Source of the DNA: Clostridiales bacterium
Lineage (GTDB): Bacteria; Bacillota; Clostridia; Christensenellales; DTU072
NCBI GenBank assembly: GCA_012838805.1
Contig: DUON01000017.1
Coordinates: forward strand, 1-64,000
Direction of reading: 5' to 3'
DNA length: 64,000 nt
The translations under genes were made by a program, and so were the position numbers. The stretch's first letter is position 1; every line of letters begins with the position of its first letter. The notes beneath the pieces were generated by a model that saw nothing but the letters and a program-made list of their open reading frames with translations, had not been told where the DNA came from and did not search any database. This document shows, piece after piece, positions 49,801 to 59,087 of the stretch.

Positions 49801-52800
49801 ACAAGCCACAATAATAAATCTCAACGCATTTGAGGACACCCCATGGTATCAATTGAGCGAATTGGTTGTAATTGCCGATACGGCGTTTGAATATAAGCTC
49901 CTATTGGACGACGAAGGAAACCCCATTGAAAAGACTTCCCTTGTTGTTCCCAACGGAGTGCAGGTCTTAAAGAACAATCTATTTGAGGATTCGGCGTTAG
50001 AAGAGATAATATTGCCCCAAAGCTTGGAAGTGATAGGCGACTATGCTTTTAAGAATACAGCCATATCCCAAATTACAATACCTTCATCGGTATACAGCTT
50101 AGGCGAAGGCACTTTTGAAAACTGCGTTAATCTTGATACCGTGAATATCTTAACCAATTCGTTAAGAAACCTTAATGCCAAAACATTCAAAGGATGCGAA
50201 AGCCTTAAGCAAATCAGCATTCCCGATTCTATAAGAGTAATAGGCGAAGAAGCCTTTATGGATTGCTACTCTTTAGCTAAAGTAAATATCTCCAACTCCG
50301 CATTCCTTACCAAGATAGGCGCCAGGGCGTTTATGAATTGTGTTTCGCTTCCCGTTATGACCATACCCGTCAATGTGGGCACTGGGCTTGCTACGGGAGA
50401 AGAAGCTATTGAGGACGAGGCATTCAAGGGCTGTGACAGTCTTGTATACATAAGGATATGGAACAAGAAACCGTTCGCATTAGGTCTTGATGTTTTCGAG
50501 CCTATTTCAATTCTATATGTAGACGACAGCGAGGGACAAAGCATTTATTGGGATTATTACAATGCTTGGACGGATTATCAAAGTCAGATTGAGGAACAGT
50601 CGGATACTCCCGAGATTACTTTTGAAACAAATAAAGACGCTGAAGGAAATGTTGTTGCGGCACTTGACCATATAATTATAGAAAAGCAAAGAACTGCGGC
50701 ACTGTATACCGCTCCTATATTGCCTTATGTCGAGGGGTATCAATTTGTATGCTGGACGGCACAAGAGGGTACGGAATGGGTTCCGATTGAATTCCCATTC
50801 TATACCAGAACGAACGCCACCTTAAGAGCAAGATGGTTAAGAACCGACCAAGGCTCATTATCAAGAGATGACCTTGTGGAAGTCGAGGACGGCTATAAGC
50901 TTATCGGCTACAACGGCTGGCAAACGATAGTTGTCATTCCTGCTTACTACGGAAATCTGCCGATTATGGAAATCGGAGAGGGAGCTTTTGCAGGAAGAGA
51001 TGACATCACAGAAATCAGAATAGCTCAAAACAGCCAGATTGCTTTGATAGGCAGATACGCTTTTGAAGATATGATAAGTCTTATCAGCATAAATATACCT
51101 TCATCTGTCAAAGAAATTGAAGAGGGCGCATTCGCAGGATGTGTATCCCTTGAACAAATAACCATTCCCAACAGCGTTGAAAGGATTGGGGAGAACACAT
51201 TTGACAACTGTACAAACCTTGACATTACTTTCCAAGCCCAGTCCACGCTGAAGTATGCGTCCATTAACAGTTTTGAAGATACCAAATGGTATCAGACCCA
51301 AAAAGACAGCGATTCAGACTTTGTTATTGCAGGAAATCTTTTGATAGAATATCTCTCCAAAGACCAATATCTTGTCACACTTCCCGCAGAGGTCACCGCT
51401 ATTAGAGAAGAAGTCTTTATGAACGATTCGGATATCGTCACCGTAGAAATCCACAGCAATATCAAGTTCATAGGCGACAGAGCGTTCTATAATTGTTCGT
51501 CCTTAATCAATATTGACTTCGAGGATGCAGAATTTAGCGATATCGAATATGTAGGCGAGGACGCTTTTGCCTTAACGCCGTGGATGGAATTTAGGGAAAA
51601 ATATGTAATAGCCGGAACAGTGCTCATAAAATATGTGGGCGTGGAAACCCAAATAGACGATATTCCCAATTATATTACCATAATAGACGAGGGAGCTTTC
51701 GCTTATAACTCTATGGAAGAGATTACTCTACCAAATTCATTGAAAAAGATAAATGCGGGAGCTTTCGCTTATTGCAACAATCTCCAAAGAATCGTCATCC
51801 CCAACAATGGTACCTATATTGGAGAAGACGCTTTTAGAAATTGTACCAGCTTAAAATCCGTTGTATTCCAAGGCAATGCGCTCAACGAGATAGGACCGAG
51901 AGCTTTCATGGGCTGTTCGGCTTTGGGAACGGATGTCCAAAACCTAACGCTTGTTCTTCCCTCATCCTTAAGGGAGCTTGGAGAGCAAGCTTTCGAGGGC
52001 TGCGGTTCGTTGACAAAAGCCGATTTGTCGAACACCAAGCTCACTAAGCTCAATACAAGAACTTTCTATGGCTTAAGCAGCCTGAATGAAATCATATTGC
52101 CGACTTCATTGGTTGAAATCGACGAAGAAGCGTTCGGCAACTGTATCACCCTTGGCAGGATTCAATTAGACCTTAACAGCGCTTTAACTTATATAGCCGA
52201 GGATGCTCTTACGGATACCCTATGGTATAATAGAGAGCTTTTGGAAGATGAAGACGACATCATAATATATTTAGGAAATGTGCTCTTGAAATACAGGCAT
52301 AAGGCGGACAGCGATTTTAGACCTGATGTCGTCATTCCTTTGAATATCAAGTATATTGCCAAACAAGCTTTTATGGGAAGCTTAATAGCTTCTGTAGCTT
52401 TTCCGAGCGGTCTCTTGACCATAGGGGAATCGGCGTTTGAGGGATGTACCTTCTTAAACAATGTGATTATTCCCGACAGCGTGGAAAGCATAGGAACAAG
52501 AGCGTTTAGAAACTGCGTGGCTTTAGACAACATTGAACTGGGCAGGGGACTTCTTAGGATAGAAGAAAAAGCCTTTGAAAACAGCATTAATTTAAGCAAA
52601 ATCATCTTAAAGAGAATAAGCTATGGCGAACTCACTGTCGAGCAAGAAAGCCAGATAGAAAACGCTATTAGGAACGAAACCTTAAAGGCTTGGCTGGAGG
52701 CCAATCCCGCTGTTTTCCAAGGTACGGAGATTGCCAATACAAATGCCTTCAATAACACTTCGGATTTCTTAAGAATCTATGTTTTGACAGATTCCAGAAA

Positions 52801-55183
52801 TATAAACATTGAGATATATAAGGTCAAGTGGGAGGGCAAAAAAGACAATCTTTATAACTATGGTGAATTGCCCACAGTTGAATTTATTACAATAGGCAAC
52901 GCCACAAGAATAAACCCAATAAGCGTGGAGTGGTTGCTTGAAGAGCATACCCGCACCGAATATAAGGACCATACCTTGCTTGGTTGGGAAATAGTCGGCG
53001 AAGAGGGCGAACTGATTACATTCCCGTTCAGAGTGCTTAGGGATATCGAACTTAATCCTATCTGGATAAGCAACAACAGACCCATAAACGACCCCGACTT
53101 AGGGCTCAATTATGATACGGTGAATTCGTCTTATGTCATATACGCCTTTAATCCCGCCACAATGCTGGTCAGCGATACGCTTGTCATAGCCTCTATGGTC
53201 AGCAAGCTGTCTCTTACGGGCATAAACGAGGGCGTATTCACTCAGTCAAACACCCAAGGCATAACAAAAGTTCTGTTTACTAAGAAAGATAATTTAACGG
53301 TTATGCAAAGCAATATGTTTAAAAACTTTGTCGACCTTGAGCAGTTCGTCATAGAGGGCGACCGCTCTAACTATACGGTAATAGACGGAGTGCTTTATAC
53401 CGCTGACCTAAAAACGCTTGTGGCATATCCAAGAGCAAGAAAAGTCGACGGCGAAATAGCCAAGACATTCACCATTCCCAACAGTGTCACAACTATTCTT
53501 GCCTATGCTTTTGCGGGATGTGCTCTTGAAGAGCTGAACATCCCAAGCAGTGTGAAATTTATTGGCGAGGGAGCTTTCGACAATACCGCATATTTAGAAG
53601 ATATTAATTTTGCTGAAGATAGCGAATTTGAGGAAGTAGCATATGGCGCTTTTGACGGAAGCAAGTGGTATCAAGATATCTCTGATGCTTTCCGTATCGC
53701 AGGTTCATATCTGTTGAGTTACTTTGGTTCCCAAAGCACGGTCACCGTTCCCCAAGAAGTAAAGGTCATTGGCGAGAGAGCCTTTGAGAATAACGGATTG
53801 AACAACATCGAGGAATTGATTATTCCCGCAAGCGTCGTCCGAATCAATCAAGATGCCTTTATCAATTGTTCTGAAATAGAGTCTATCATTTTCCAAGGCG
53901 ACAGTCAGCTCATGTATGTTGCGAACGAAGTCTTTAACGCCACTTCATGGATAGACAAGATCGACCCTGAAATGAATACATTCATTATCGCCGGAAATAT
54001 TCTTATTAAGTATAATGGCAAAAATACCCACCTTACACTTCCCGCTGGCATCAAAGTAATAGGTTACGAGGCGTTCTCCAATGCCACATTCTCCACAATA
54101 ACCTTGCAAGACGGCTTGCAGAGGATTGACGAGAGCGCATTCTTTGGAGCCAATAACCTCACTTCCATAACTATACCCTCATCGGTAACGGTTATTGGAG
54201 ATGACGCGTTCTATAATAATGTTGGACTTAAGACAGTTACTTTTGCTGAGAACAGCCAGCTTAGATATATAGGCAACAGCGCTTTTGCGAATTCCTATAG
54301 TCTTGAATCAATCACAATTCCCAATAGCGTCAAGACGATAGGAAACAGCGCTTTTGAATATTGTAGGGAACTCAAAACAGTTCAAATATCCCAAAACAGC
54401 GAGCTTGAAGTCATTGGTGAAAAAGCATTTAAGGATTCCAAAATCATAGAAATCTATATTCCCAACGGCCTTAGAGAAATCAAGACATCGACTTTCGAGA
54501 ACTGCTCTTCGCTTTTGAGGGTAAGCTTCTCCGAGAATAACAAGAGGCTCGCCAAAATAGGACAGAACGCTTTCAGAAACTGTATCTCTTTGGGTTCAGA
54601 CCTTGAGGGAAGAGAAGACCTTTTGACAGTAGAGCTTCCCGACAATGTGACCATTATCGATAACGGAGCGTTTTATGGATGCAGCTCAATGTACGGCATA
54701 AGGCTGGAAGAAGTTATCACCTATATAGGAGAGGAGGCTTTTAGAAACTGTTCGGCTCTTGCCAACATTACTATAAGAACCGCACAGCCTCCGACCACTG
54801 AATCAAGCTCATTTACTAATGTCCACCCCAATGTGAGAATTTATGTCAACTCCAGCAAAGAGCAAAGTGTCTTAAGCGATTATAGGGCTCAATGGGGCAA
54901 TGAAATAGTCGCCAAGTCCAATTTCATACAAGAAAGAGGAGAAACGAACTATCCGCTTGTGGAGATTTATGACATAGTCGGCGGAGAAGAGACGCTTATC
55001 GATTCTTTCCGTGCGGAGTTCCTCACACAGCAAAGACTTCCTCAACTGAGCGACCCAATCAAAGGAATGTCTACAGGCTATCGTAAGGATACTCCCAACG
55101 GCGTTGAGATATGCACGCCCTCAGCCCCATATGAAATCATTAGGGCGGAAAGCATTAAACTCTTCGTGATATGGGGCATCTAA
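46808..55183 (+). CDS. Giant BspA-type leucine-rich-repeat lipoprotein (2791 aa)
   Basis: The signal peptide SVLLILIFLVSLFLLTFSAC ends in lipobox FSAC, so the protein is lipid-anchored at its N-terminus. Residues about 115-460 contain InlB-type B-repeats (VTFKDHNGNVIQTVVEEKGG, GYNFVGWDKSLENIT). Then come three blocks of LRR_5 repeats (about 475-1225, 1360-1945, 2110-2680; for example IPSSVKEIEEGAFAGCVSLE and IPNSVKTIGNSAFEYCRELK). They are separated by further B-repeat-like segments near 1271-1350 and 2020-2090. The last 80 residues look like a partial B-repeat. BspA-like proteins bind host or surface ligands. The frame is open over 8.4 kb. No transporter or glycan-binding motif was recognised. 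Confidence 0.9.
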   Translation: MKNHTTQGRTSKFSVLLILIFLVSLFLLTFSACDNQVDVASISVIEESIPQNVRVSEFDITKVQLRIVDSQGNESSIYATPVMLTTDSRNKLTQDGDHSITLRYQGKLASFTVRLFNDEAELVTITFKDHNGNVIQTVVEEKGGSVTPPPHPVREGYIADGWIDASNQNVSFGSIEQSIEVRAKYKEDVMPCTVTFKDYKGIKLGTVQVPKGNKIPETVSYDQPPEVASYEWYYGNNKLNIETFTVTQDITIEMRVEFVHHTITYQFIDRNNRVQILGEESVRYGYSPNGANDAINKLLGLGYEFKGWDRLPDVVRSNVTVTAQAEMYKYRLEFRSYNQVTYKEVFHGENVTPESAQTKPGYNFVGWDKSLENITQDMVINAIYAPKEFTITVHDGDIFENKTMPYDYVITAENLNDLKNKGEDYILLGIYQDPELEKAIELPYRITGTAAFYTKWINKNDGNDELEFISGPDDSYKILNGYSGNDTIIYIPSTKEGKPVQKIANGVFENKNIAMVYFGGSNLESIGDNAFANTKLNGRIELPEGLKEIGERAFSGCEDITEIVLPQTLNTILEGAFENCSSLISVVFDEESALTEIENSVFKGCSGLKNIILPASVQKIGQSAFEASGIESISLLGIEEIGEKAFIDSSLALVSDTDDLTKIGRRAFENTSLVEISLLSVTQMGEYAFANNKNLQSVIIGAALSELKSYTFMNCGSLTQIDFETEIVEEELKGIQTIESFAFLNCNNLSTISLPSTLSLITPLAFEGAYKLEEIIVDDENETFETLDGVLFLKGEGASLFFYPSGKVLDTYEIPEETVAISSNAFNDANIANIIVPESLTILENYAFNSRAISTIRFLGDVPQEIGGILFHESLLKIYVDSEYLDNYIAAGFEKAEAYSDTSEFGVYDEQSGLIYTIVGDSVRIISANRSFTSITVPATIEQKTVTHINDFAFENCDSLESIQINAVLVELGEYAFKGCVSLTTINFAAIQRDGETTQATIINLNAFEDTPWYQLSELVVIADTAFEYKLLLDDEGNPIEKTSLVVPNGVQVLKNNLFEDSALEEIILPQSLEVIGDYAFKNTAISQITIPSSVYSLGEGTFENCVNLDTVNILTNSLRNLNAKTFKGCESLKQISIPDSIRVIGEEAFMDCYSLAKVNISNSAFLTKIGARAFMNCVSLPVMTIPVNVGTGLATGEEAIEDEAFKGCDSLVYIRIWNKKPFALGLDVFEPISILYVDDSEGQSIYWDYYNAWTDYQSQIEEQSDTPEITFETNKDAEGNVVAALDHIIIEKQRTAALYTAPILPYVEGYQFVCWTAQEGTEWVPIEFPFYTRTNATLRARWLRTDQGSLSRDDLVEVEDGYKLIGYNGWQTIVVIPAYYGNLPIMEIGEGAFAGRDDITEIRIAQNSQIALIGRYAFEDMISLISINIPSSVKEIEEGAFAGCVSLEQITIPNSVERIGENTFDNCTNLDITFQAQSTLKYASINSFEDTKWYQTQKDSDSDFVIAGNLLIEYLSKDQYLVTLPAEVTAIREEVFMNDSDIVTVEIHSNIKFIGDRAFYNCSSLINIDFEDAEFSDIEYVGEDAFALTPWMEFREKYVIAGTVLIKYVGVETQIDDIPNYITIIDEGAFAYNSMEEITLPNSLKKINAGAFAYCNNLQRIVIPNNGTYIGEDAFRNCTSLKSVVFQGNALNEIGPRAFMGCSALGTDVQNLTLVLPSSLRELGEQAFEGCGSLTKADLSNTKLTKLNTRTFYGLSSLNEIILPTSLVEIDEEAFGNCITLGRIQLDLNSALTYIAEDALTDTLWYNRELLEDEDDIIIYLGNVLLKYRHKADSDFRPDVVIPLNIKYIAKQAFMGSLIASVAFPSGLLTIGESAFEGCTFLNNVIIPDSVESIGTRAFRNCVALDNIELGRGLLRIEEKAFENSINLSKIILKRISYGELTVEQESQIENAIRNETLKAWLEANPAVFQGTEIANTNAFNNTSDFLRIYVLTDSRNINIEIYKVKWEGKKDNLYNYGELPTVEFITIGNATRINPISVEWLLEEHTRTEYKDHTLLGWEIVGEEGELITFPFRVLRDIELNPIWISNNRPINDPDLGLNYDTVNSSYVIYAFNPATMLVSDTLVIASMVSKLSLTGINEGVFTQSNTQGITKVLFTKKDNLTVMQSNMFKNFVDLEQFVIEGDRSNYTVIDGVLYTADLKTLVAYPRARKVDGEIAKTFTIPNSVTTILAYAFAGCALEELNIPSSVKFIGEGAFDNTAYLEDINFAEDSEFEEVAYGAFDGSKWYQDISDAFRIAGSYLLSYFGSQSTVTVPQEVKVIGERAFENNGLNNIEELIIPASVVRINQDAFINCSEIESIIFQGDSQLMYVANEVFNATSWIDKIDPEMNTFIIAGNILIKYNGKNTHLTLPAGIKVIGYEAFSNATFSTITLQDGLQRIDESAFFGANNLTSITIPSSVTVIGDDAFYNNVGLKTVTFAENSQLRYIGNSAFANSYSLESITIPNSVKTIGNSAFEYCRELKTVQISQNSELEVIGEKAFKDSKIIEIYIPNGLREIKTSTFENCSSLLRVSFSENNKRLAKIGQNAFRNCISLGSDLEGREDLLTVELPDNVTIIDNGAFYGCSSMYGIRLEEVITYIGEEAFRNCSALANITIRTAQPPTTESSSFTNVHPNVRIYVNSSKEQSVLSDYRAQWGNEIVAKSNFIQERGETNYPLVEIYDIVGGEETLIDSFRAEFLTQQRLPQLSDPIKGMSTGYRKDTPNGVEICTPSAPYEIIRAESIKLFVIWGI

Positions 55184-55197
55184 ACCAAAAAAGACCC

Positions 55198-55227
55198 AAA
55201 GGGGCAGATGCTTTCTGCCCCTTTTTT
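55198..55227 (+). terminator. Terminator of the BspA-type gene
   Basis: GGGGCAG (55201-55207) and CTGCCCC (55215-55221) pair around ATGCTTT, followed by T6. Confidence 0.9.
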
Positions 55228-55245
55228 ATGTAGAGAGGTGATTAT

Positions 55246-56976
55246 ATGAAAAAAATGCTCACGCCGTTTGGCGAAAAGATTGATAGGAATTGTCCGCTTA
55301 GCGAATATCCCAGACCGCAGCTGAAAAGGGACAGCTATTTATGCTTGAATGGGGAATGGGACTATGCCATTTTGCCCAAAGAAGAACAGCTGAAATCATA
55401 CCAAGGCAAAATCTTAGTTCCGTTTTCGCCCGAAAGCGTCCTTTCAGGAGTGGAAAGGACTGTAACCGACAAGGATAAGCTCTATTACAGAAGATATTTT
55501 GAGCTTAAAGAGGAATTTATTAAAGGGAGAGTGCTGCTAAATTTCGGCGCTGTTGACTACATTTGTCAGGTGAGCATAAACGGAAAGTTCATAGGTGAGA
55601 ATAGAGGCGGATACTATCCTTTCACATTTGATATTACTAATCTAATAAAGATTGGCAAGAACGAGATTACCGTTACGGTCACCGACCCTACGGAAAAAGG
55701 CGTTCAAGCAAGGGGCAAGCAGACCTTCAAAAGAGGCGGAATCTGGTATACCCCGCAATCGGGAATTTGGCAAACGGTATGGTTGGAGAGCGTACCCGAA
55801 AGCTATATCAAGAGCATAAAATTAACTCCCAATATAGACAAAGATATATTGAGCGTGGAGATATCTTATAACAAAGACATCACCAAAGCTAAGATAACGA
55901 TTTATGACAATCAAAAAGAGATAATAAAAACAGATATAACGGGGAACAAGGCGGACATCAAGCTTAAGGACTATAAGCTATGGAGTCCCGAAAACCCTTA
56001 TCTATATTCGTTGAAAATCGAGGCGGGAGAGGACACTGTTGAGTCATATTTCGGTATGCGGAAGTTTTCAATGGGCAAGGACGAAAAAGGCATACCCCGC
56101 CTTATGCTCAACAACAAACCCTATTTCCATAATGGTATCTTAGACCAAGGATATTGGTCTGACGGAATGTATACCGCACCAAGCGACGAAGCTTTGATTT
56201 ATGATATCACTTTGATGAAAGAAATGGGCTTTAATATGCTACGCAAACACATCAAGATTGAGCCATTAAGGTGGTACTATCACTGTGATAGATTGGGCAT
56301 GCTGGTTTGGCAGGATATGATAAACGGCGGAGGGAAATATAATATGTTCACTATCGCCATTGCGCCGTTTATTGGAATTAAGTTAAAAGACAACAAATAT
56401 AGGCTTTTTGCCTGCCAAGATAAAGAGTGGCGAGAGGAGTACTATAAGGATTCGAAAAGAATGGTTGAAGCGCTATATAACTGTGTATCTATCGCCATGT
56501 GGGTGCCTTTTAACGAGGCATGGGGACAGTTTGATAGCAAAAAGGCGTATGACTTTTATAAGGAGCTTGACCAGACCAGAACAATTGACCACGCCAGCGG
56601 TTGGCACGATCAGGGCATGGGGGATGTGAAGAGCGTACATATCTATTTCAGACCCATAACAATGAAGCGTGATGACAGACCTTTTGTCCTTAGCGAATTC
56701 GGCGGATATTCCCTTAAAACAAAAGGACATATGTATAATGAAAATAAATTTTTCGGATACAGAAAGTATTACGATAAAGAAAGCTATCAAAAGGCTTTCA
56801 TAAAGCTGTATGAGAATCAGATTTTGCCGCTTATCTCCAAGGGCTTATGCGCTACGGTCTATACCGAGCTTAGCGATGTGGAAGACGAGTGCAACGGAAT
56901 AGTGACCTATGATAGAAAGATAGTAAAATTTGACAAAGACGCCGTTAAATCGCTTAACCAAAAGCTCAAATTGTAA
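55246..56976 (+). CDS. Glycoside hydrolase family 2 enzyme
   Basis: This 576-aa protein has the GH2 sugar-binding, Ig-like and TIM-barrel domains. The acid/base is Glu424 in PFNEAWGQF, and the nucleophile is Glu484 in FVLSEFGGYS. GH2 members cleave beta-galactosides, beta-mannosides or beta-glucuronides; the substrate cannot be told here. No signal peptide is present, so it acts on imported oligosaccharides. It is shorter than E. coli LacZ. It stands 19 bases after a terminator and 27 bases before an ABC exporter pair. AGAGAGGTG gives the ribosome site. Confidence 0.9.
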   Translation: MKKMLTPFGEKIDRNCPLSEYPRPQLKRDSYLCLNGEWDYAILPKEEQLKSYQGKILVPFSPESVLSGVERTVTDKDKLYYRRYFELKEEFIKGRVLLNFGAVDYICQVSINGKFIGENRGGYYPFTFDITNLIKIGKNEITVTVTDPTEKGVQARGKQTFKRGGIWYTPQSGIWQTVWLESVPESYIKSIKLTPNIDKDILSVEISYNKDITKAKITIYDNQKEIIKTDITGNKADIKLKDYKLWSPENPYLYSLKIEAGEDTVESYFGMRKFSMGKDEKGIPRLMLNNKPYFHNGILDQGYWSDGMYTAPSDEALIYDITLMKEMGFNMLRKHIKIEPLRWYYHCDRLGMLVWQDMINGGGKYNMFTIAIAPFIGIKLKDNKYRLFACQDKEWREEYYKDSKRMVEALYNCVSIAMWVPFNEAWGQFDSKKAYDFYKELDQTRTIDHASGWHDQGMGDVKSVHIYFRPITMKRDDRPFVLSEFGGYSLKTKGHMYNENKFFGYRKYYDKESYQKAFIKLYENQILPLISKGLCATVYTELSDVEDECNGIVTYDRKIVKFDKDAVKSLNQKLKL

Positions 56977-57002
56977 TATATTAAAACTTCGGAGAATGCT
57001 GT

Positions 57003-59087
57003 TTGTTTAAGTTATTAAAAGTTCTTAAGCCTTATAGAGGATTGATTGTATTAATAATTATTATGGTTGCGGGAGTGTCTTTGGCGACTCTTTATCTTCC
57101 CGACCGAATGAGCCGAATTATTGCCGAGGGCATAGTCGTTGAAGTCGAGTATGAAAAAACCCCCGACGGCGAGATTATTTATGTTTTTGACGAGACTTCG
57201 CAATTTGAAGCGCCTCTTCCCAAATTGATATATGAAAATGAGGGCAAGCTGGTAACCCAGTATATTGACGGCAAACACTATGCCGTCATAATCGGCGTTG
57301 AAATGGATAACGGCGAAGTTATCAAATTTATTAATCCCGAGACAGGCGATGTTATGCCCGTTCCAATGTTTTTAAGGACTGTGGACGGGCTTAAAGACTC
57401 TCCGCCCAAACAAGGCAAGCTAGTGCTTGACAAAAACGGCAGCCCCCAAGTCAAGCTCATCCAAAAAAGCGACTTATCCATAATCTTCAGAAACGGTTTG
57501 ATTATGCTGGGCGTGACGCTGGCTTCTTCAATTTTGTCGATATTCATAGCTCTATATTCTTCAAAAGTGGGCATGGCATTTGGACGGGACATAAGAAAAA
57601 ATCTTTTTGAAAAAGCAATTTCCCTTTCCAAAGCCCAAGAGGACAGCTTTTCCACAGCCAGCCTAATCACTCGGACGACAAACGATGTCACACAGCTTCA
57701 GAACCTTATCATAATGGCTTTAAGAATGGTCATTAATGTGCCCATAATGCTTGTGGGCGGTCTTATTATGGCGATAAGAAAGGACGCTCAAATGACCATA
57801 GTACTGCTTTTTACTATTCCCATAGTCACCTTGACAATTTTATTAATCGCAAAGAATGTCATTCCTATCTTTAAGGCGATACAAAAAAAGCTGGACCGCT
57901 TGACTATGATTGCGAGAGAGAACATAACGGGAATAAGGGTCATTAGAGCTTTTGGCGGAGATGACTATGAGGACAACAGATTTGAAAAAGCCAATAGGGA
58001 ACTCACCCAATCCAGCCTAAAGGCAGCAAGGATTATGTCCATTCTGATGCCGTTTATGACCATAATAATGAGCGGAACTTCGGTGGCGATAGTCTTTATT
58101 GGGGCATTCGCCGTAAACCGCAACCTAAGCAATAATCTATTGGACTACACTTATTTAGGCAATATGATGGCGGTCGCCCAATATATTATTCAAATAATGA
58201 TTAGCGTCATTATGCTTTCCGTTATCTTTATTATTGTGCCAAGAGCAAGCGTTTCAGCTGTCAGAATTCAAGAAGTATTGGATACTCAAGCGGACATTTT
58301 CAGCCCCCCAAACCCCGTTTCGCCACCCCGAAAAGGCATGGTGGAATTCGAGAGTGTTTATTTTTCCTATTCAAAGACCAGTAAAGAATATGTCTTAAAG
58401 GATATATCTTTCTTTGCGAAAAAAGGAAGCGTAACAGCCGTCATAGGGGGTACGGGCAGCGGTAAAAGCACTTTGATAAGCCTTATCCCAAGACTATATG
58501 ATGTCACTAAAGGAAAAGTAAAGGTTGACGAAATTGATGTCAGGGACTATTCTCTTAATGATTTAAGGTCAAGAATTGGTTTTGTCACACAGAAAGCGGC
58601 GCTTTTTAGCGGTGACATCAAAGAAAATATCCTATACGGTGCGGAGGATGACAAAAATTTTGAAAACGCTATCAAGATAAGCCAGTCCAAAAACATTATT
58701 GAGGAAAAACAAGGCGGTATTGAGGCGATTGTGGAGCAGGCGGGCAGAAATCTTTCAGGAGGGCAGAAGCAAAGAATAAGTATCGCAAGAGCTCTTGCCA
58801 AAGACCATGATATCTTGATTCTCGACGACAGTTTTTCGGCTCTTGACTTTGCAACCGACGCCAAGATAAGAAGGGAGCTTAAAGAAATAATTAAGGACAA
58901 AACGGTTATTATTGTCGCTCAGAGAATAGGCACGGTTATGGATGCGGATACCATTGTCGTACTTGACGAGGGCAGGCTTGTAGGCATAGGCAGACACCAC
59001 GATTTAATAAAGACCTGTCCCGAATATAGGGATATTGCGCTTTCTCAAATGTCTGAGGAAGAGCTGGGTCTTAAAGGAGGTCTTTAA
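57003..59087 (+). CDS. ABC exporter half-transporter, degenerate ATP site, with extracellular insertion
   Basis: This 694-aa half-transporter has a six-helix membrane domain and an ATPase domain: Walker A GGTGSGKST (Lys488), signature NLSGGQKQR, Walker B ILILDDS and switch AQR. The catalytic Glu is Asp609 and the switch His is Gln640, so this ATP site is degenerate, as in one subunit of heterodimeric exporters. Unusually, about 110 residues (about 45-157) are inserted between helices 1 and 2, where such proteins have a short loop. The start is TTG 57003 behind GGAG. The partner gene follows with the stop A shared with ATG. Substrate unknown. Confidence 0.9.
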   Translation: MFKLLKVLKPYRGLIVLIIIMVAGVSLATLYLPDRMSRIIAEGIVVEVEYEKTPDGEIIYVFDETSQFEAPLPKLIYENEGKLVTQYIDGKHYAVIIGVEMDNGEVIKFINPETGDVMPVPMFLRTVDGLKDSPPKQGKLVLDKNGSPQVKLIQKSDLSIIFRNGLIMLGVTLASSILSIFIALYSSKVGMAFGRDIRKNLFEKAISLSKAQEDSFSTASLITRTTNDVTQLQNLIIMALRMVINVPIMLVGGLIMAIRKDAQMTIVLLFTIPIVTLTILLIAKNVIPIFKAIQKKLDRLTMIARENITGIRVIRAFGGDDYEDNRFEKANRELTQSSLKAARIMSILMPFMTIIMSGTSVAIVFIGAFAVNRNLSNNLLDYTYLGNMMAVAQYIIQIMISVIMLSVIFIIVPRASVSAVRIQEVLDTQADIFSPPNPVSPPRKGMVEFESVYFSYSKTSKEYVLKDISFFAKKGSVTAVIGGTGSGKSTLISLIPRLYDVTKGKVKVDEIDVRDYSLNDLRSRIGFVTQKAALFSGDIKENILYGAEDDKNFENAIKISQSKNIIEEKQGGIEAIVEQAGRNLSGGQKQRISIARALAKDHDILILDDSFSALDFATDAKIRRELKEIIKDKTVIIVAQRIGTVMDADTIVVLDEGRLVGIGRHHDLIKTCPEYRDIALSQMSEEELGLKGGL

